Assembly: GCF_900169165.1 (NCBI RefSeq)
Contig: NZ_FXYY01000014.1
Coordinates: 29,921-93,920 of the forward strand
From: Brevibacterium linens ATCC 9172
GTDB taxonomy: Bacteria > Actinomycetota > Actinomycetes > Actinomycetales > Brevibacteriaceae
Direction: 5' to 3'
DNA length: 64,000 nt
Made by a program: the position numbers and the translations under genes. The notes under the pieces are model-generated. The model did no database searches and was not told the origin of the DNA. It saw only the letters and a program-made list of their open reading frames with translations. Shown piece by piece: positions 35,952 through 46,188 of the stretch; positions within the stretch are counted from its first letter, which is position 1, and each line of letters starts with the position of its first letter.

Positions 35952-35988
35952 CCGAGGGGCTCAGCAGTTCAACTGCTGGGCCCCTCGG
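35952..35988 (+). terminator. Terminator of the ctaE-qcrCAB operon
   Basis: CCGAGGGGC and CAGCAGTT pair with AACTGCTG and GCCCCTCGG in one long stem with single mismatched bases between the two blocks. It is followed by a T-rich tract. Confidence 0.9.
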
Positions 35989-36053
35989 TCTATTCATCCG
36001 AGGTGCTCATCGCCTTAGCATCGACTCACCGCCACTCCCCCTCGCTGTGCTGC

Positions 36054-36081
36054 TCGGCCGGCAGCAGTCGGCCGGCAGCAG
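36054..36081. repeat. 14-bp tandem duplication
   Basis: TCGGCCGGCAGCAG occurs twice head to tail without a gap. Confidence 0.9.
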
Positions 36082-36485
36082 TCGACTCTCCCTCAACAGT
36101 CAGCATCGGCAAGAGGCGTGCCTCACAGCGTCACCAGAGACATGCTGGCTGAACCCCAGCGGACGACCACTGTTGCAGAGAGTCTCGGCAAGCACCTGCA
36201 GTCGTCTCCCGGCGCGAGCGTCGGGCGTACGCTGAAGCAGTCCCCTGGCCGGGGCACCTGTCTGAAGGACGAGTCACCGACTCAGCTCTGGTGGACCAGT
36301 CACCGACCCAGCGTTCCTGCACGCACATCCGCAGCGTTCGGAGATCCCGGTTCTGCGACTGCGAAATGACACAGATGACCCAATTGCGGTCGCCCCATCT
36401 CCTCGCAGGGTCGCAGCGGCACGCAAAAGCTGCCGGCCGCCGCCATGTCAGGCAAGGCAAAAGGACCCACTTGAACCCGCTCACG

Positions 36486-36571
36486 CCCGTGTGGAGCCCC
36501 CGGTCCGGCCTGTGTTGGGCCCCGGGCCCGGCCTGTGTGGAGCCCTGGTATACGGCCTGTGTGGAGCCCGA
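36486..36571. repeat. 23-bp imperfect tandem repeats, four copies
   Basis: Copies of CGGCCTGTGTGGAGCCC are spaced 23, 23 and 24 bases apart (the GTGTGG or GTGTTG cores at 36489, 36512, 36535 and 36559). The first copy is partial and the second has one substitution plus a local shift. Confidence 0.8.
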
Positions 36572-36915
36572 CAAAAACGCCCGAGGTCAAACCAAGGGGC
36601 TCAGACGCTGCCGAGTCGAACCGTGGTGGGCAAACGCGGCGCTTCGATAGCCGTCGATCAACACCGGTATCTGCGCCGTCGATCATCGCTTTTGGTACAA
36701 AGCATCGACTTTGAACCCGATGATCCGTCCAAAATGCGATCACTCTACGTCAGCGATGCTCCCACCGACGAATTCCTGCGCCTGCACCAGTGCAACTACA
36801 CGCCCCTGAACTCCCGCATGGCCCAGACCCCGGCCCGGAGCTCCGGGGAAGACAGCGCCTATTCGAAAGTGTGGCGTCTGATGTCTTCACGGATCTCTGG
36901 GAACGGGAACCAGGG

Positions 36916-37065
36916 CGCCAAACAGCGTCCAGAACGCTAAGCAGCGACCGGGCCGGTATGCAGCGTCCAGGCCGGTAAACAGCGACTGATCGCCAAGCAG
37001 CGACCAGCTCGCTAAGCAGCGACTGATCGCCAAGCAGCGACCGCGTCGGTGCATCGCAACCGGTC
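36916..37065. repeat. 18-19-bp degenerate tandem repeats, about eight copies
   Basis: Units begin at 36916, 36935, 36954, 36973, 36991, 37010, 37028 and 37047, each close to CGCTAAGCAGCGACT. Unit length alternates between 18 and 19 bases, so no reading frame is kept and the array is non-coding. It ends just before the ctaF terminator. Confidence 0.85.
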
Positions 37066-37075
37066 CGGTGAATAG

Positions 37076-37114
37076 CACTGTGGCCCGGACTCGAAATGAG
37101 TCCGGGCCACAGTG
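37076..37114. terminator. Terminator downstream of ctaF
   Basis: CACTGTGGCCCGGACTC and its exact complement surround a GAAAT loop, 22 bp beyond the ctaF stop. Confidence 0.92.
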
Positions 37115-37135
37115 GTGGGCGATCAGATCACCGCA

Positions 37136-37533
37136 TCAGTGGGCGAAGTCGCCGCGATCATGTTCGTAGGTGAGACCGACGAGCGCGACGATGCCGAGCA
37201 CGACACCGAACGGGAAGATCCACCAACCCATGGCGATGCCGTAGAACGCGACGGCAGCTGCAGCAGCAGAGGTGATCGGCCACCAGCTCCACGGGCTGAA
37301 GAACCCGTAGTCGGCGTCGGCCTCGGAGATCTCGGCGTCGTCGTTGTCCTGAGGCTGGCGCCCGACGCGACGGTCCGTCAACCAGAGGTAGACGCCGATC
37401 ATCAGGGCCATCAGACCGACGAGGAGCAGCGCCGGGAATCCGACGAGCTCGGTGAAGTCGGTGAAGACGCCGTAGAAGATCCCGACCGCGATGAAGAACA
37501 GACCGCAGATGTTGAAGACGTAGATCGATGACT

Positions 37534-37537
<4 letters not shown>
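37136..37537 (-). CDS. ctaF: Cytochrome c oxidase subunit IV, actinobacterial type
   Basis: The 133-aa protein has four hydrophobic helices with a central hydrophilic loop rich in Asp/Glu, followed by [11 protein letters not shown]. This matches actinobacterial CtaF, a fourth subunit unlike those of other bacteria. It overlaps the ctaD end by four bases and is last in ctaC-ctaD-ctaF. It stabilises the aa3 oxidase in the supercomplex. Confidence 0.92.
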
Positions 37538-39227
<1,690 letters not shown>

Positions 39228-39231
<4 letters not shown>

Positions 39232-40100
39232 TTCTCAGCACCTTCTTTCGGGTACCAGTTGCGATCGTACTCCGGTCCCAGCTGGCCTGTGTTGCCCTGA
39301 TCGGCAAGCGACTGCGTGTAATCCTGGAATTCTTCCTTGGACACGACCTTGACGTTGAACAGCATCTCCGAGTGGTATTCGCCGCACAGCTCGGCACACT
39401 TGCCCACGTACTCGCCTTCCTTCTCGGCACGCAGATGCAGGCTCTGGTCATGCCCGGGGATCATGTCGCGCTTCTCGAGGAAGGCGGGGACCCAGAAGGA
39501 GTGGATGACGTCACGGGCGTGCAACCGGATCTCCAGGTCGGTGTCGACGGGGAGGTAGAGGACGGGAGCGGTCTTCTCGGGCTCCGGGGTACCGTCGAGC
39601 GCGACCTGAGTCCCGGAGTAGTAGACGTCTTCGGTCTCGTAGTTGAAGTCCCAGGCCCACTGCTTGGCAGCGACCTCGATGACCTGCTCACCGGGGGTCG
39701 TGTCGTCAATCGTCTTCTCCATGACCTGGACGTTCTGGAAGAAGAACCCGAGGACGAGGACGACCGGAGTCACGGTGAAGAGGATTTCGATCGGCATGCT
39801 GTAGCGCATCTGCACCGGCAGTCCGCGATCGTTCTTGCGGCGGCGGTAGGCGACCATGGCCCACAGGATGAGGCCCCACACGATGAGGCCGACAATGAGA
39901 AGGGCGATCCAGCCGCCGTTCCACAGCGCTGTATAGGCATCCGTGTGGTTCGTCGCGCCCTGCGATTCGACGGGAAAAAATCCTGTGGCGATCTGCTCTT
40001 TCGTGCAACCCGTTAGCAACGCCGGTATCAACACGGCGCTCAGAATGCCGAGCCGCTTCGCCCAGGACCGCTGCGGTCCTGACTGATTCGGAGAATCCAC
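39228..40100 (-). CDS. ctaC: Cytochrome c oxidase subunit II
   Basis: The 290-aa protein has an export signal ending in a lipobox (P-A-L-L-T-G-C) near residue 32, two membrane helices (about 55-80 and 100-125), and a periplasmic cupredoxin domain. The binuclear CuA site is [12 protein letters not shown], with the upstream His in V-I-H-S-F-W-V. It receives electrons from QcrC and is first in the leftward ctaC-ctaD-ctaF unit. The shared CTAC-N5-GTAGAAATT motif lies about 80 bp upstream. Confidence 0.96.
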
Positions 40101-40179
40101 GTGCAGCCTTTCACAACGTTCTGCGTCTCCAGGTCAGGCCGAGAGACGTGTACTTACTCTGTCACTCATAAGACTACCG

Positions 40180-40198
40180 CTACACGCGGTAGAAATTC
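40180..40198. promoter_or_regulatory. CTAC-N5-GTAGAAATT motif upstream of ctaC
   Basis: CTAC-ACGCG-GTAG-AAATTC read on the top strand repeats the motif found upstream of ctaE. It overlaps an inverted repeat, CTACCGC-TACAC-GCGGTAG (40174-40192), about 75-92 bp before the ctaC start. Confidence 0.4.
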
Positions 40199-40210
40199 AC
40201 CTGCAGATGT

Positions 40211-40882
40211 TCATTTGTTGAGAATATGCTGACAGAGACTGCCCGTGAGCGCGGATTCTAGGTGCGCGGAGTATTCGAGGCCGCTGATCTCCGACACGCC
40301 GAGGCTCGCGAGATGTGATGTCTGCCACTGGGTGTCGATGAGCCAGTCCCTCTGTCCCGCTTCCGCCGAGGTGGACCGGCTTTCTCCGCTGAGAACGTCG
40401 GTTCCGTCGAAGAGTCCGACGAGGTGGGCCAACGCCGCCTTCGATGCATCCCGCTGAGTGTGGAACATCGATTCGCCGGCGAAGAATGAGCCGATGGCGA
40501 CTCCGTAGAGCCCGCCCACGAGCTCATCGTCCTTCCAGACCTCGACGGAATGGGCCCAGCCGTCCTCGTGGAGACCCGTGTAGAGCTCGATCATCTCCTC
40601 GGTGATCCAGCTTCCCGTCCGTCGCGGGTCGGCACAGGAGCGCATGACGTGGATGAATGCGCGGTCGGTGGTGAAGGTGAAGTGCTTCATCGACTTGCGC
40701 AGGCTCTTCGTCACGCGCAGGTCACCGGGAAACAGGACACCGCGGCGTCGCGGCGCCCACCATCCCATCCGACCGGCACCGCCGTGGCCGACTCCCATCG
40801 GGAAGAGTCCGGCCCGATACGACAGAAGGACCTGGGACTGCGTGGCCGTGAACGACACGGCACGCAGATCTTCCAGGTCCAT
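40211..40882 (-). CDS. aat: Leucyl/phenylalanyl-tRNA-protein transferase
   Basis: The 223-aa protein aligns by eye with Aat: Y-R-A-G-L-F-P-M, W-W-A-P-R-R-R-G-V-L, S-L-R-K-S, W-I-T-E-E-M-I, H-S-V-E-V-W, V-G-G-L-Y-G-V-A-I-G, F-A-G-E-S-M-F, S-K-A-A-L and H-L-A-S-L-G-V. It adds Leu or Phe to basic N-termini, marking proteins for ClpS/ClpAP. The C-terminus is a little longer than usual. It lies downstream of the ErpA-type gene on the same strand. Confidence 0.9.
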   Translation of the reverse strand: MDLEDLRAVSFTATQSQVLLSYRAGLFPMGVGHGGAGRMGWWAPRRRGVLFPGDLRVTKSLRKSMKHFTFTTDRAFIHVMRSCADPRRTGSWITEEMIELYTGLHEDGWAHSVEVWKDDELVGGLYGVAIGSFFAGESMFHTQRDASKAALAHLVGLFDGTDVLSGESRSTSAEAGQRDWLIDTQWQTSHLASLGVSEISGLEYSAHLESALTGSLCQHILNK

Positions 40883-40911
40883 GAGAAGCGGTCCTCCTCA
40901 GCCGAGGCTGA

Positions 40912-41265
40912 TCAGTGGAACGAGTCTCCGCAGGCGCAGGATCCGCCGGCGTTGGGATTGTCGATGGTGAAGCCCTGCTTCTCGATGGTGTCGGAGAAGT
41001 CGATGGTCGACCCGCTCAGGTAGGGAACACTCATCCGGTCGACGATGACCTCGACGCCGTCGAAGTCGCGGACGGCGTCCCCGTCGAGGAAGCGCTCATC
41101 GAAGTAGAGCTGGTAGATCAGTCCGGAGCATCCGCCGGGCTGGACAGCCACGCGCAGGCGCAGGTCGTCCCGACCTTCCTGCTCGAGCAGGCTGCGGACC
41201 TTGTCGGCAGCGGTCGACGACAGCTCCACCTCGTGGGTGGCTTCGGCTTTTTCGGTCACAGTCAT
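40912..41265 (-). CDS. erpA: Iron-sulfur cluster insertion protein (HesB/ErpA type)
   Basis: The 117-aa A-type carrier has three conserved Cys: one in G-G-C-S-G near residue 46 and two in S-C-A-C-G near the C-terminus. V-Q-P-G-G and F-D-G-V-E-V are typical flanking blocks. It hands Fe-S clusters to target enzymes. Position close to ctaC is conserved in actinobacteria (mycobacterial Rv2204c lies near ctaC). It precedes aat with a 29-bp gap. The name erpA rather than iscA or sufA follows current use and is not proven. Confidence 0.88.
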   Translation of the reverse strand: MTVTEKAEATHEVELSSTAADKVRSLLEQEGRDDLRLRVAVQPGGCSGLIYQLYFDERFLDGDAVRDFDGVEVIVDRMSVPYLSGSTIDFSDTIEKQGFTIDNPNAGGSCACGDSFH

Positions 41266-41344
41266 GGTTTCTCCTTCTCGCGTTCCTGTCCCCAGGCTAC
41301 ACCGGGGACAACATCGGTGCTCGGGAACCTATTCCCCACATCTG

Positions 41345-42721
41345 TCATGATCGGTCGCCGAGGCGCTGCAGCAGCAGTGCTTCGGCGACGATCGCGGCCC
41401 TGAAATCGGGCAGGTAGAGCGATTCGTTGGCGCTGTGTGCCCGGGCGTCCGGGTCCTCGACGCCCGTGACGAGGATCGACGCGCCGGGGAACACGTCGAG
41501 CAGGTCTGCGATGAAGGGAATCGATCCGCCGATGCCCATCGTCACCGATTCGGTGCCCCAGGCATCGGTGAGCGCCTGACGCGCGGTCCGCACGACGGGG
41601 TCGTCCTCATCGGCCCGCCAGGGGCTGCCGCCCTCGGTCTCACCGATGCGCAGCTGTGCGCCGAAGGGCAGGTTCGCCCGCAGATGCTCTTCGACGGCCT
41701 TGACCGCAGAGGCGGGGGTGTCCCCGGGCGCGAGTCGGATCGAGAGCTTGGCCTTGAGCGAGGACTGCAGGGTGTTCGACGAGACCGCCACATCGGGGAT
41801 GTCGAGGCCGATGACCGTGATCGACGGCTGGGTCCACAGGCGGGAGGCCAGGGTGCCCGTGCCGATGAGATCGGTGTCCGGGAGCACTCCGGAGTCGGTG
41901 CGCAGGGTCGCCTCGTCGTAGTCGATGGCCGTCTCCGTGTCCGCGTGCAGACCGGCGACCGCGACGGAGCCGTCGTCGTCATGGAGAGTGGCCAGCAGCT
42001 TCGTCATCGCGAGCATCGCATCCGGCGCCACTCCCCCGTACATTCCCGAATGCACGGCATGATCGAGAGTGGAGACCTCGAATTCGACGGCGCACATTCC
42101 GCGCAGGCTCGTCGTCAGGGCCGGGGTGCCCGCAGCCCAGTTGCCGGAGTCGGCGACGACGATGACATCGGCGCGCAGACGATCCCGGTAGGTCTCGAGG
42201 AAGTTGCGGAAGCTCGGGCTGCCGGCCTCTTCCTCGCCTTCGAAGAACAGTGTCACACCCACACCGAGGCGGTCGGCCAACAGCCGCAGAGCCGTGAGAT
42301 GGACCATGATCCCGGCTTTGTCGTCGGCGGCTCCGCGTCCGAAGAGACGATCGCCCCGGCGAGTGGCGACGAACGGTTCGGTGTCCCAATCGTCGGCGCG
42401 TCCGGACGGCTGCACGTCGTGATGGGCATACAGAAGAACCGTCGGGGCACCCGCGGGGGCCGGCAGCGAGGCGACGACGGCCGGGTAGCCCGGCGTTCCG
42501 TCGGGCTGATCGGCGCTGAGGATGTCCACGTCGAGGCCGAGCTCGCGCGCCAAGTTCGCGACCGCCTCGGCGCTCGCGGTGACATTCGCGGCGTCGAAGC
42601 TCGGCCAGGCGACCGAGGGAATGGCGACGAGATCCGTGAGATTGCCGAGGACCTCCTCGAAAATGGTGTCCAGTTCGGCATGCAATTGTGCACTGTCAAG
42701 TGCTGAAGTCGATTCGCTCAT
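41345..42721 (-). CDS. M20 family dipeptidase
   Basis: The start at 42721 (M-S-E-S-T) has TTTGGAG just upstream, so the longer upstream frame to 42907 is discarded. The 458-aa protein shows M20 ligands in order: Y-A-H-H-D-V-Q-P (first His and bridging Asp nearby), G-R-G-A-A-D-D-K-A-G, F-E-G-E-E-E-A-G-S-P (general base Glu), and a late C-terminal H-S-A-N-E-S ligand His. The lid domain occupies about 195-310. It likely cleaves dipeptides such as Cys-Gly or beta-Ala-containing ones. It is divergent from the DUF3043 gene. Confidence 0.9.
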   Translation of the reverse strand: MSESTSALDSAQLHAELDTIFEEVLGNLTDLVAIPSVAWPSFDAANVTASAEAVANLARELGLDVDILSADQPDGTPGYPAVVASLPAPAGAPTVLLYAHHDVQPSGRADDWDTEPFVATRRGDRLFGRGAADDKAGIMVHLTALRLLADRLGVGVTLFFEGEEEAGSPSFRNFLETYRDRLRADVIVVADSGNWAAGTPALTTSLRGMCAVEFEVSTLDHAVHSGMYGGVAPDAMLAMTKLLATLHDDDGSVAVAGLHADTETAIDYDEATLRTDSGVLPDTDLIGTGTLASRLWTQPSITVIGLDIPDVAVSSNTLQSSLKAKLSIRLAPGDTPASAVKAVEEHLRANLPFGAQLRIGETEGGSPWRADEDDPVVRTARQALTDAWGTESVTMGIGGSIPFIADLLDVFPGASILVTGVEDPDARAHSANESLYLPDFRAAIVAEALLLQRLGDRS

Positions 42722-42744
42722 TCTCCAAAGGTAGTATTCATCTC

Positions 42745-43356
42745 GTGTTCGGAAGCAAAAAATCTCGCGCGGAGGACGAAACCTCCGCCTCTCAGCCAGT
42801 CCATGACGACCTCTCCGCAGAAGCCGACGCCCGTCGCGAAGCGGAAGCGAAGAAGGGACGGCCCACGCCCAAGCGCAGCCAACAGGAGTCTGCACGCCGC
42901 CAGCCATTGGTGAACAAGGATCGCAAGGTTGCGAACCGACGAGCCAAGGAGCAGCAGAGGCAGGAGCGTGATCGCGCGCGCATCGGAATGATGAACGGTG
43001 AGGAGAAGTATCTCACCCGCCGCGACAAGGGACCTCAGCGCCGGTACATCCGTGACTACATCGATGCCCGCTTCTCGGTCGGGGAGATCTTCATCCCCGC
43101 CGCGATCCTCATCCTCGTCATCGCGTTCACGCTGCCGGTGCAGATTCAGCAGTACTTCACGTATGCCGTCTGGGGCCTCATCGCACTGATCATCCTCGAC
43201 GGGTTCGTGCTCAACTACATCCTCAAGAACCGACTGCGCAACAAGTTCGGAGAAGTCGAACGGGGAATCACCTTCTATGCGGTCATGCGCAGCATCCAGC
43301 TGCGTCCGCTGCGCATGCCCAAACCGCAGGTCAAGCGCCGTCAGTACCCCGAGTGA
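42745..43356 (+). CDS. DUF3043 membrane protein
   Basis: From GTG 42745 the 203-aa protein starts with a charged region (K-K-S-R-A-E-D, R-P-T-P-K-R-S-Q), then K-D-R-K-V-A-N-R-R-A, R-R-Y-I-R-D-Y-I-D-A-R-F-S-V-G-E and two close membrane helices. This is the DUF3043 pattern, found near ctaC in actinobacteria. A TAGTAT at 42732-42737 ends seven bases before the GTG, so the mRNA may be leaderless. The last 26 bp overlap the end of convergent pyrD. Function unknown. Confidence 0.87.
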   Translation: MFGSKKSRAEDETSASQPVHDDLSAEADARREAEAKKGRPTPKRSQQESARRQPLVNKDRKVANRRAKEQQRQERDRARIGMMNGEEKYLTRRDKGPQRRYIRDYIDARFSVGEIFIPAAILILVIAFTLPVQIQQYFTYAVWGLIALIILDGFVLNYILKNRLRNKFGEVERGITFYAVMRSIQLRPLRMPKPQVKRRQYPE

Positions 43357-44437
43357 GCAGTCTGCTCGGCTCGAGGCCGCGGACGATGCGGCCGGGGAAG
43401 AACGGACCGGAGTAGATCATCTCCGAATAGACCTGAACCAGATCGGCGCCCGCGGCCAGTCGTGCCCGGGCGTCTTTCGCATTCGCGACTCCCCCGACGG
43501 AGATGACGGTGAGCTCATCGCCCACATGCCTCTTCACCAGACGCAGCACCTCGAGTGAGCGTGCGGCCACCGGACGTCCGGAGATGCCGCCGGCCTGACC
43601 TTCGGCGAATTCCGCCTCGGCACCGGTCAGCACGGACCGGTCGATCGTCGTATTCGTCGTGATGAGCCCGTCGACGCCGGTGCGCAGGGCGAGGTCGCAG
43701 ATCTCAGCGACATCCTCATCGGCGAGATCCGGGGCGATCTTGACCAGCAGCGGCACATGACCCAGCGATGAGCGCGGACTGCCCACCACCTCGGCGGCGG
43801 TGTCTCGGACGGCGGTGATGATCGGCTCCAGGCTGCCCACGGACTGCAGGTCGCGCAGACCTGGGGTGTTCGGCGAACTGACATTGATCACGAGGTAGTC
43901 GGCCAATGGAGCCAGCGCCCGGGTCGACGCGGCGTAGTCGGACACCGCGTCGGCCGCCTCGACGACCTTCGTCTTGCCGATGTTGATGCCCACGATGGGA
44001 CGCAGGCGCTGCGGGAGGGATTCGATCTTCGCCCGTTCGGCGGCGATGTTGAACGATGCCTGACGGGCTCCGTCGTTGTTGAACCCCATCCGATTGAGCA
44101 GGGCGAGGTTCTGCCGCAGACGGAACAGCCGCGGACGATCATTGCCCGGCTGAGCATGTGCGGTGATCGTTCCCACCTCGATATGGCCGAAGCCCAACGC
44201 CGACAGCGCGCGGACTCCCACACCGTTCTTGTCGAAACCGGCGGCCAGGCCGACGCGGTTGGCGAAGGGCAGTCCCATCACCTCGATGGGCCGGACGGTG
44301 CCGCGGGCGCAGACGAACCGGAGCAGACGCCCGAGCAGAGGAACGGAGTCCAGGAGCCGCAGAGCGGAGAACGAGAGGTGATGGGCCCGTTCGGCATCCA
44401 TCGGGACGAAGAGGAGTCTGAAGATCAATGAGTACAC
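43331..44437 (-). CDS. pyrD: Dihydroorotate dehydrogenase (quinone)
   Basis: The 368-aa protein is a class 2 enzyme: an N-terminal amphipathic membrane-contact helix (L-I-F-R-L-L-F-V-P), then the FMN barrel with G-L-A-A-G-F-D-K-N-G, G-T-I-T-A-H-A-Q-P-G, N-R-M-G-F-N-N-D-G, V-S-S-P-N-T-P-G-L-R (catalytic Ser region), K-I-A-P-D-L, and I-S-V-G-G-V. It oxidises dihydroorotate with menaquinone in pyrimidine synthesis. No other pyr gene is nearby. Confidence 0.95.
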   Translation of the reverse strand: MYSLIFRLLFVPMDAERAHHLSFSALRLLDSVPLLGRLLRFVCARGTVRPIEVMGLPFANRVGLAAGFDKNGVGVRALSALGFGHIEVGTITAHAQPGNDRPRLFRLRQNLALLNRMGFNNDGARQASFNIAAERAKIESLPQRLRPIVGINIGKTKVVEAADAVSDYAASTRALAPLADYLVINVSSPNTPGLRDLQSVGSLEPIITAVRDTAAEVVGSPRSSLGHVPLLVKIAPDLADEDVAEICDLALRTGVDGLITTNTTIDRSVLTGAEAEFAEGQAGGISGRPVAARSLEVLRLVKRHVGDELTVISVGGVANAKDARARLAAGADLVQVYSEMIYSGPFFPGRIVRGLEPSRLLTRGTDGA

Positions 44438-44559
44438 GCACTCCAGAATATGTCAGAGTCCCTCACGGCATCAGCAGGCGCGTGCCGCACCGCTTCAGCA
44501 AGTCGGCGTGTTAGGCATTAGGATCGAACCAACGTTCGACGACAACTGAAAGGGAACTC

Positions 44560-46035
44560 ATGGCTGGTGCATCCACCCTCAGCAGCTACTCCACGACCTC
44601 ACCGGCGAAGGCCACCGCCTCCGTACTGGTGCTGGCGGCAGCAGATTCGACGGTCCTCGGGCTCGCAGGCGCGAAGGCGGCAAAGACCGCTCTCGACGAC
44701 GCCGCGCGGGCCATCGGGTTCAGCGGAAAGGCCGGATCCACCGCTCGGGTTCCCGCTCCGAAGGGTATCGCCGCGGACTCCGTGCTGCTCGTGGGACTCG
44801 GCGATTACGATGCCGACGACTCCGATGTCGCCGCCACGGCCGAATCGCTGCGCCGAGGCGCGGGTGCCGCACTGCGCGCGCTGGATGGAGCCGAGTCGAT
44901 CGCGCTGGCCCTGCCCGCCGCCACTCCGGCCGAAGTCGAAGCGGTCACAGTCGGCGCCGGACTCGGCGCCTACCGCTTCCTCGACTACCGCAGCGAAGAC
45001 AGGACGCCGGGAGTCATCACCGTCATCGGCCCGAAGGGCAAGACCTTCGCGGCGGCCCATGGCGCCGGCGAAGTCATCGCCGCAGCGACGAACAGGGCAC
45101 GCGACCTCGTCAACACTCCCCCGCTGGATCTCTACCCCGAGTCCTACGCAGAGATCGTCAAGGACCAGGCCAAGGACCGCAAGCTCAAGGTCACCGTCCT
45201 CGGTGAGAAGGAACTCAGGGCCGGAGGCTACGGCGGAATCATCGGCGTCGGCCAGGGTTCGACCCGCGGGCCTCGACTCGTCAAGGTCGAATACGCCCCG
45301 CGTGGGGCGAAGCGCCATCTCAGCTTCGTCGGCAAGGGCATCACCTTCGACTCCGGCGGAATCTCGCTCAAGCCCGCGAAGAGCATGGAGGACATGAAGT
45401 CCGATATGGCCGGTTCCGCGGCCGTCGTGCAGGCGCTCTTCGGCATCGCCGACCTCAAACTGCCCGTGCGGGTCACTGCGTGGCTGCCGCTGGCCGAGAA
45501 CATGCCCGGATCCTCGGCGCAGCGTCCCAGCGATGTGCTGAAGATGCGCAGCGGCAAGACCGTCGAGGTCACGAACACCGATGCCGAGGGCCGACTCGTC
45601 CTCGCCGATGCACTCACCGACGCCGGCGAGGAGAACCCGGACCTGCTCATCGACGTGGCCACCCTCACCGGTGCGCAGATCGTCGCACTCGGCGAACGCA
45701 CCTCCGGCGTCATGGGCTCCGAAACCGCACGGGCGGAGGTCATCGCCTCGGCGTCCGTGGCCGGTGAGCAGATGTGGGCGATGCCGATCCCCGAGGAGAT
45801 GCTCTCCGGGTTCGACTCCACCGCCGCCGATCTCACGAACTCCGGACCGCGCCCCGGCGGCATGCTCGCCGCAGCCGCGTTCCTGCGGGAGTTCGTCGGT
45901 GAGGATGCGAACTGGGCGCATATCGATATCGCCGGACCGAGCTTCAACGGGTCCGCACCCTTCGGCTACACGCCGAAGGCCGCAACCGGAGCCGCGGTGC
46001 GCACCCTCATCGAAATCGCGAAGGCACAGGCCTGA
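44560..46035 (+). CDS. pepA: Leucyl aminopeptidase (M17)
   Basis: The 491-aa protein has an N-terminal macro-like domain and a C-terminal M17 catalytic domain. Metal and catalytic motifs include F-V-G-K-G-I-T-F-D-S-G-G-I-S-L-K (Lys and Asp), D-M-A-G-S-A-A-V-V, and N-T-D-A-E-G-R-L (Asp, Glu, Arg), the family signature. It removes N-terminal residues and processes peptides; in actinobacteria it probably also handles Cys-Gly from thiol conjugates. It is divergent from pyrD. Confidence 0.95.
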   Translation: MAGASTLSSYSTTSPAKATASVLVLAAADSTVLGLAGAKAAKTALDDAARAIGFSGKAGSTARVPAPKGIAADSVLLVGLGDYDADDSDVAATAESLRRGAGAALRALDGAESIALALPAATPAEVEAVTVGAGLGAYRFLDYRSEDRTPGVITVIGPKGKTFAAAHGAGEVIAAATNRARDLVNTPPLDLYPESYAEIVKDQAKDRKLKVTVLGEKELRAGGYGGIIGVGQGSTRGPRLVKVEYAPRGAKRHLSFVGKGITFDSGGISLKPAKSMEDMKSDMAGSAAVVQALFGIADLKLPVRVTAWLPLAENMPGSSAQRPSDVLKMRSGKTVEVTNTDAEGRLVLADALTDAGEENPDLLIDVATLTGAQIVALGERTSGVMGSETARAEVIASASVAGEQMWAMPIPEEMLSGFDSTAADLTNSGPRPGGMLAAAAFLREFVGEDANWAHIDIAGPSFNGSAPFGYTPKAATGAAVRTLIEIAKAQA

Positions 46036-46188
46036 GCACAATGGTTCTACACGCTGTCGAGGGCAACGTGATGATGCCCACCTGTGTCCAATCAGACAGC
46101 GTTTTTCTTCGCCCCGGCAAAGAAAAGTGGAAAGATATGACTGAAAGCTGCGTACTGCAGGCTTATTCACAGCTACGAGGAGAAATCC

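Larger units (their letters stand above)
35989..36910. other. Gene-free stretch between the two respiratory operons
   Basis: No frame here has convincing coding character: candidate frames on both strands are short, mutually overlapping and rich in Arg/Ser/Cys shadow sequence. The stretch holds a 14-bp tandem duplication (TCGGCCGGCAGCAG, 36054-36081) and a 23-bp repeat cluster (36486-36571). The part around 36640-36880 has a lower-GC, more random look and could be decayed coding DNA, but I recognise no family in it. Confidence 0.6.

Noticed and set aside
36131..36574. Leftward 147-aa frame with G-S-T-Q-A-type repeats in the respiratory gap
   Set aside because: The repeats are a by-product of the 23-bp DNA repeats; no ribosome site or family match supports a gene.
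36916..37065. CRISPR array
   Set aside because: Units are 18-19 bp, directly adjacent and have no spacers or cas genes nearby.
40905..41403. Rightward frame across the ErpA-type gene
   Set aside because: It is antisense to a gene with intact A-type carrier cysteines and lacks any domain.
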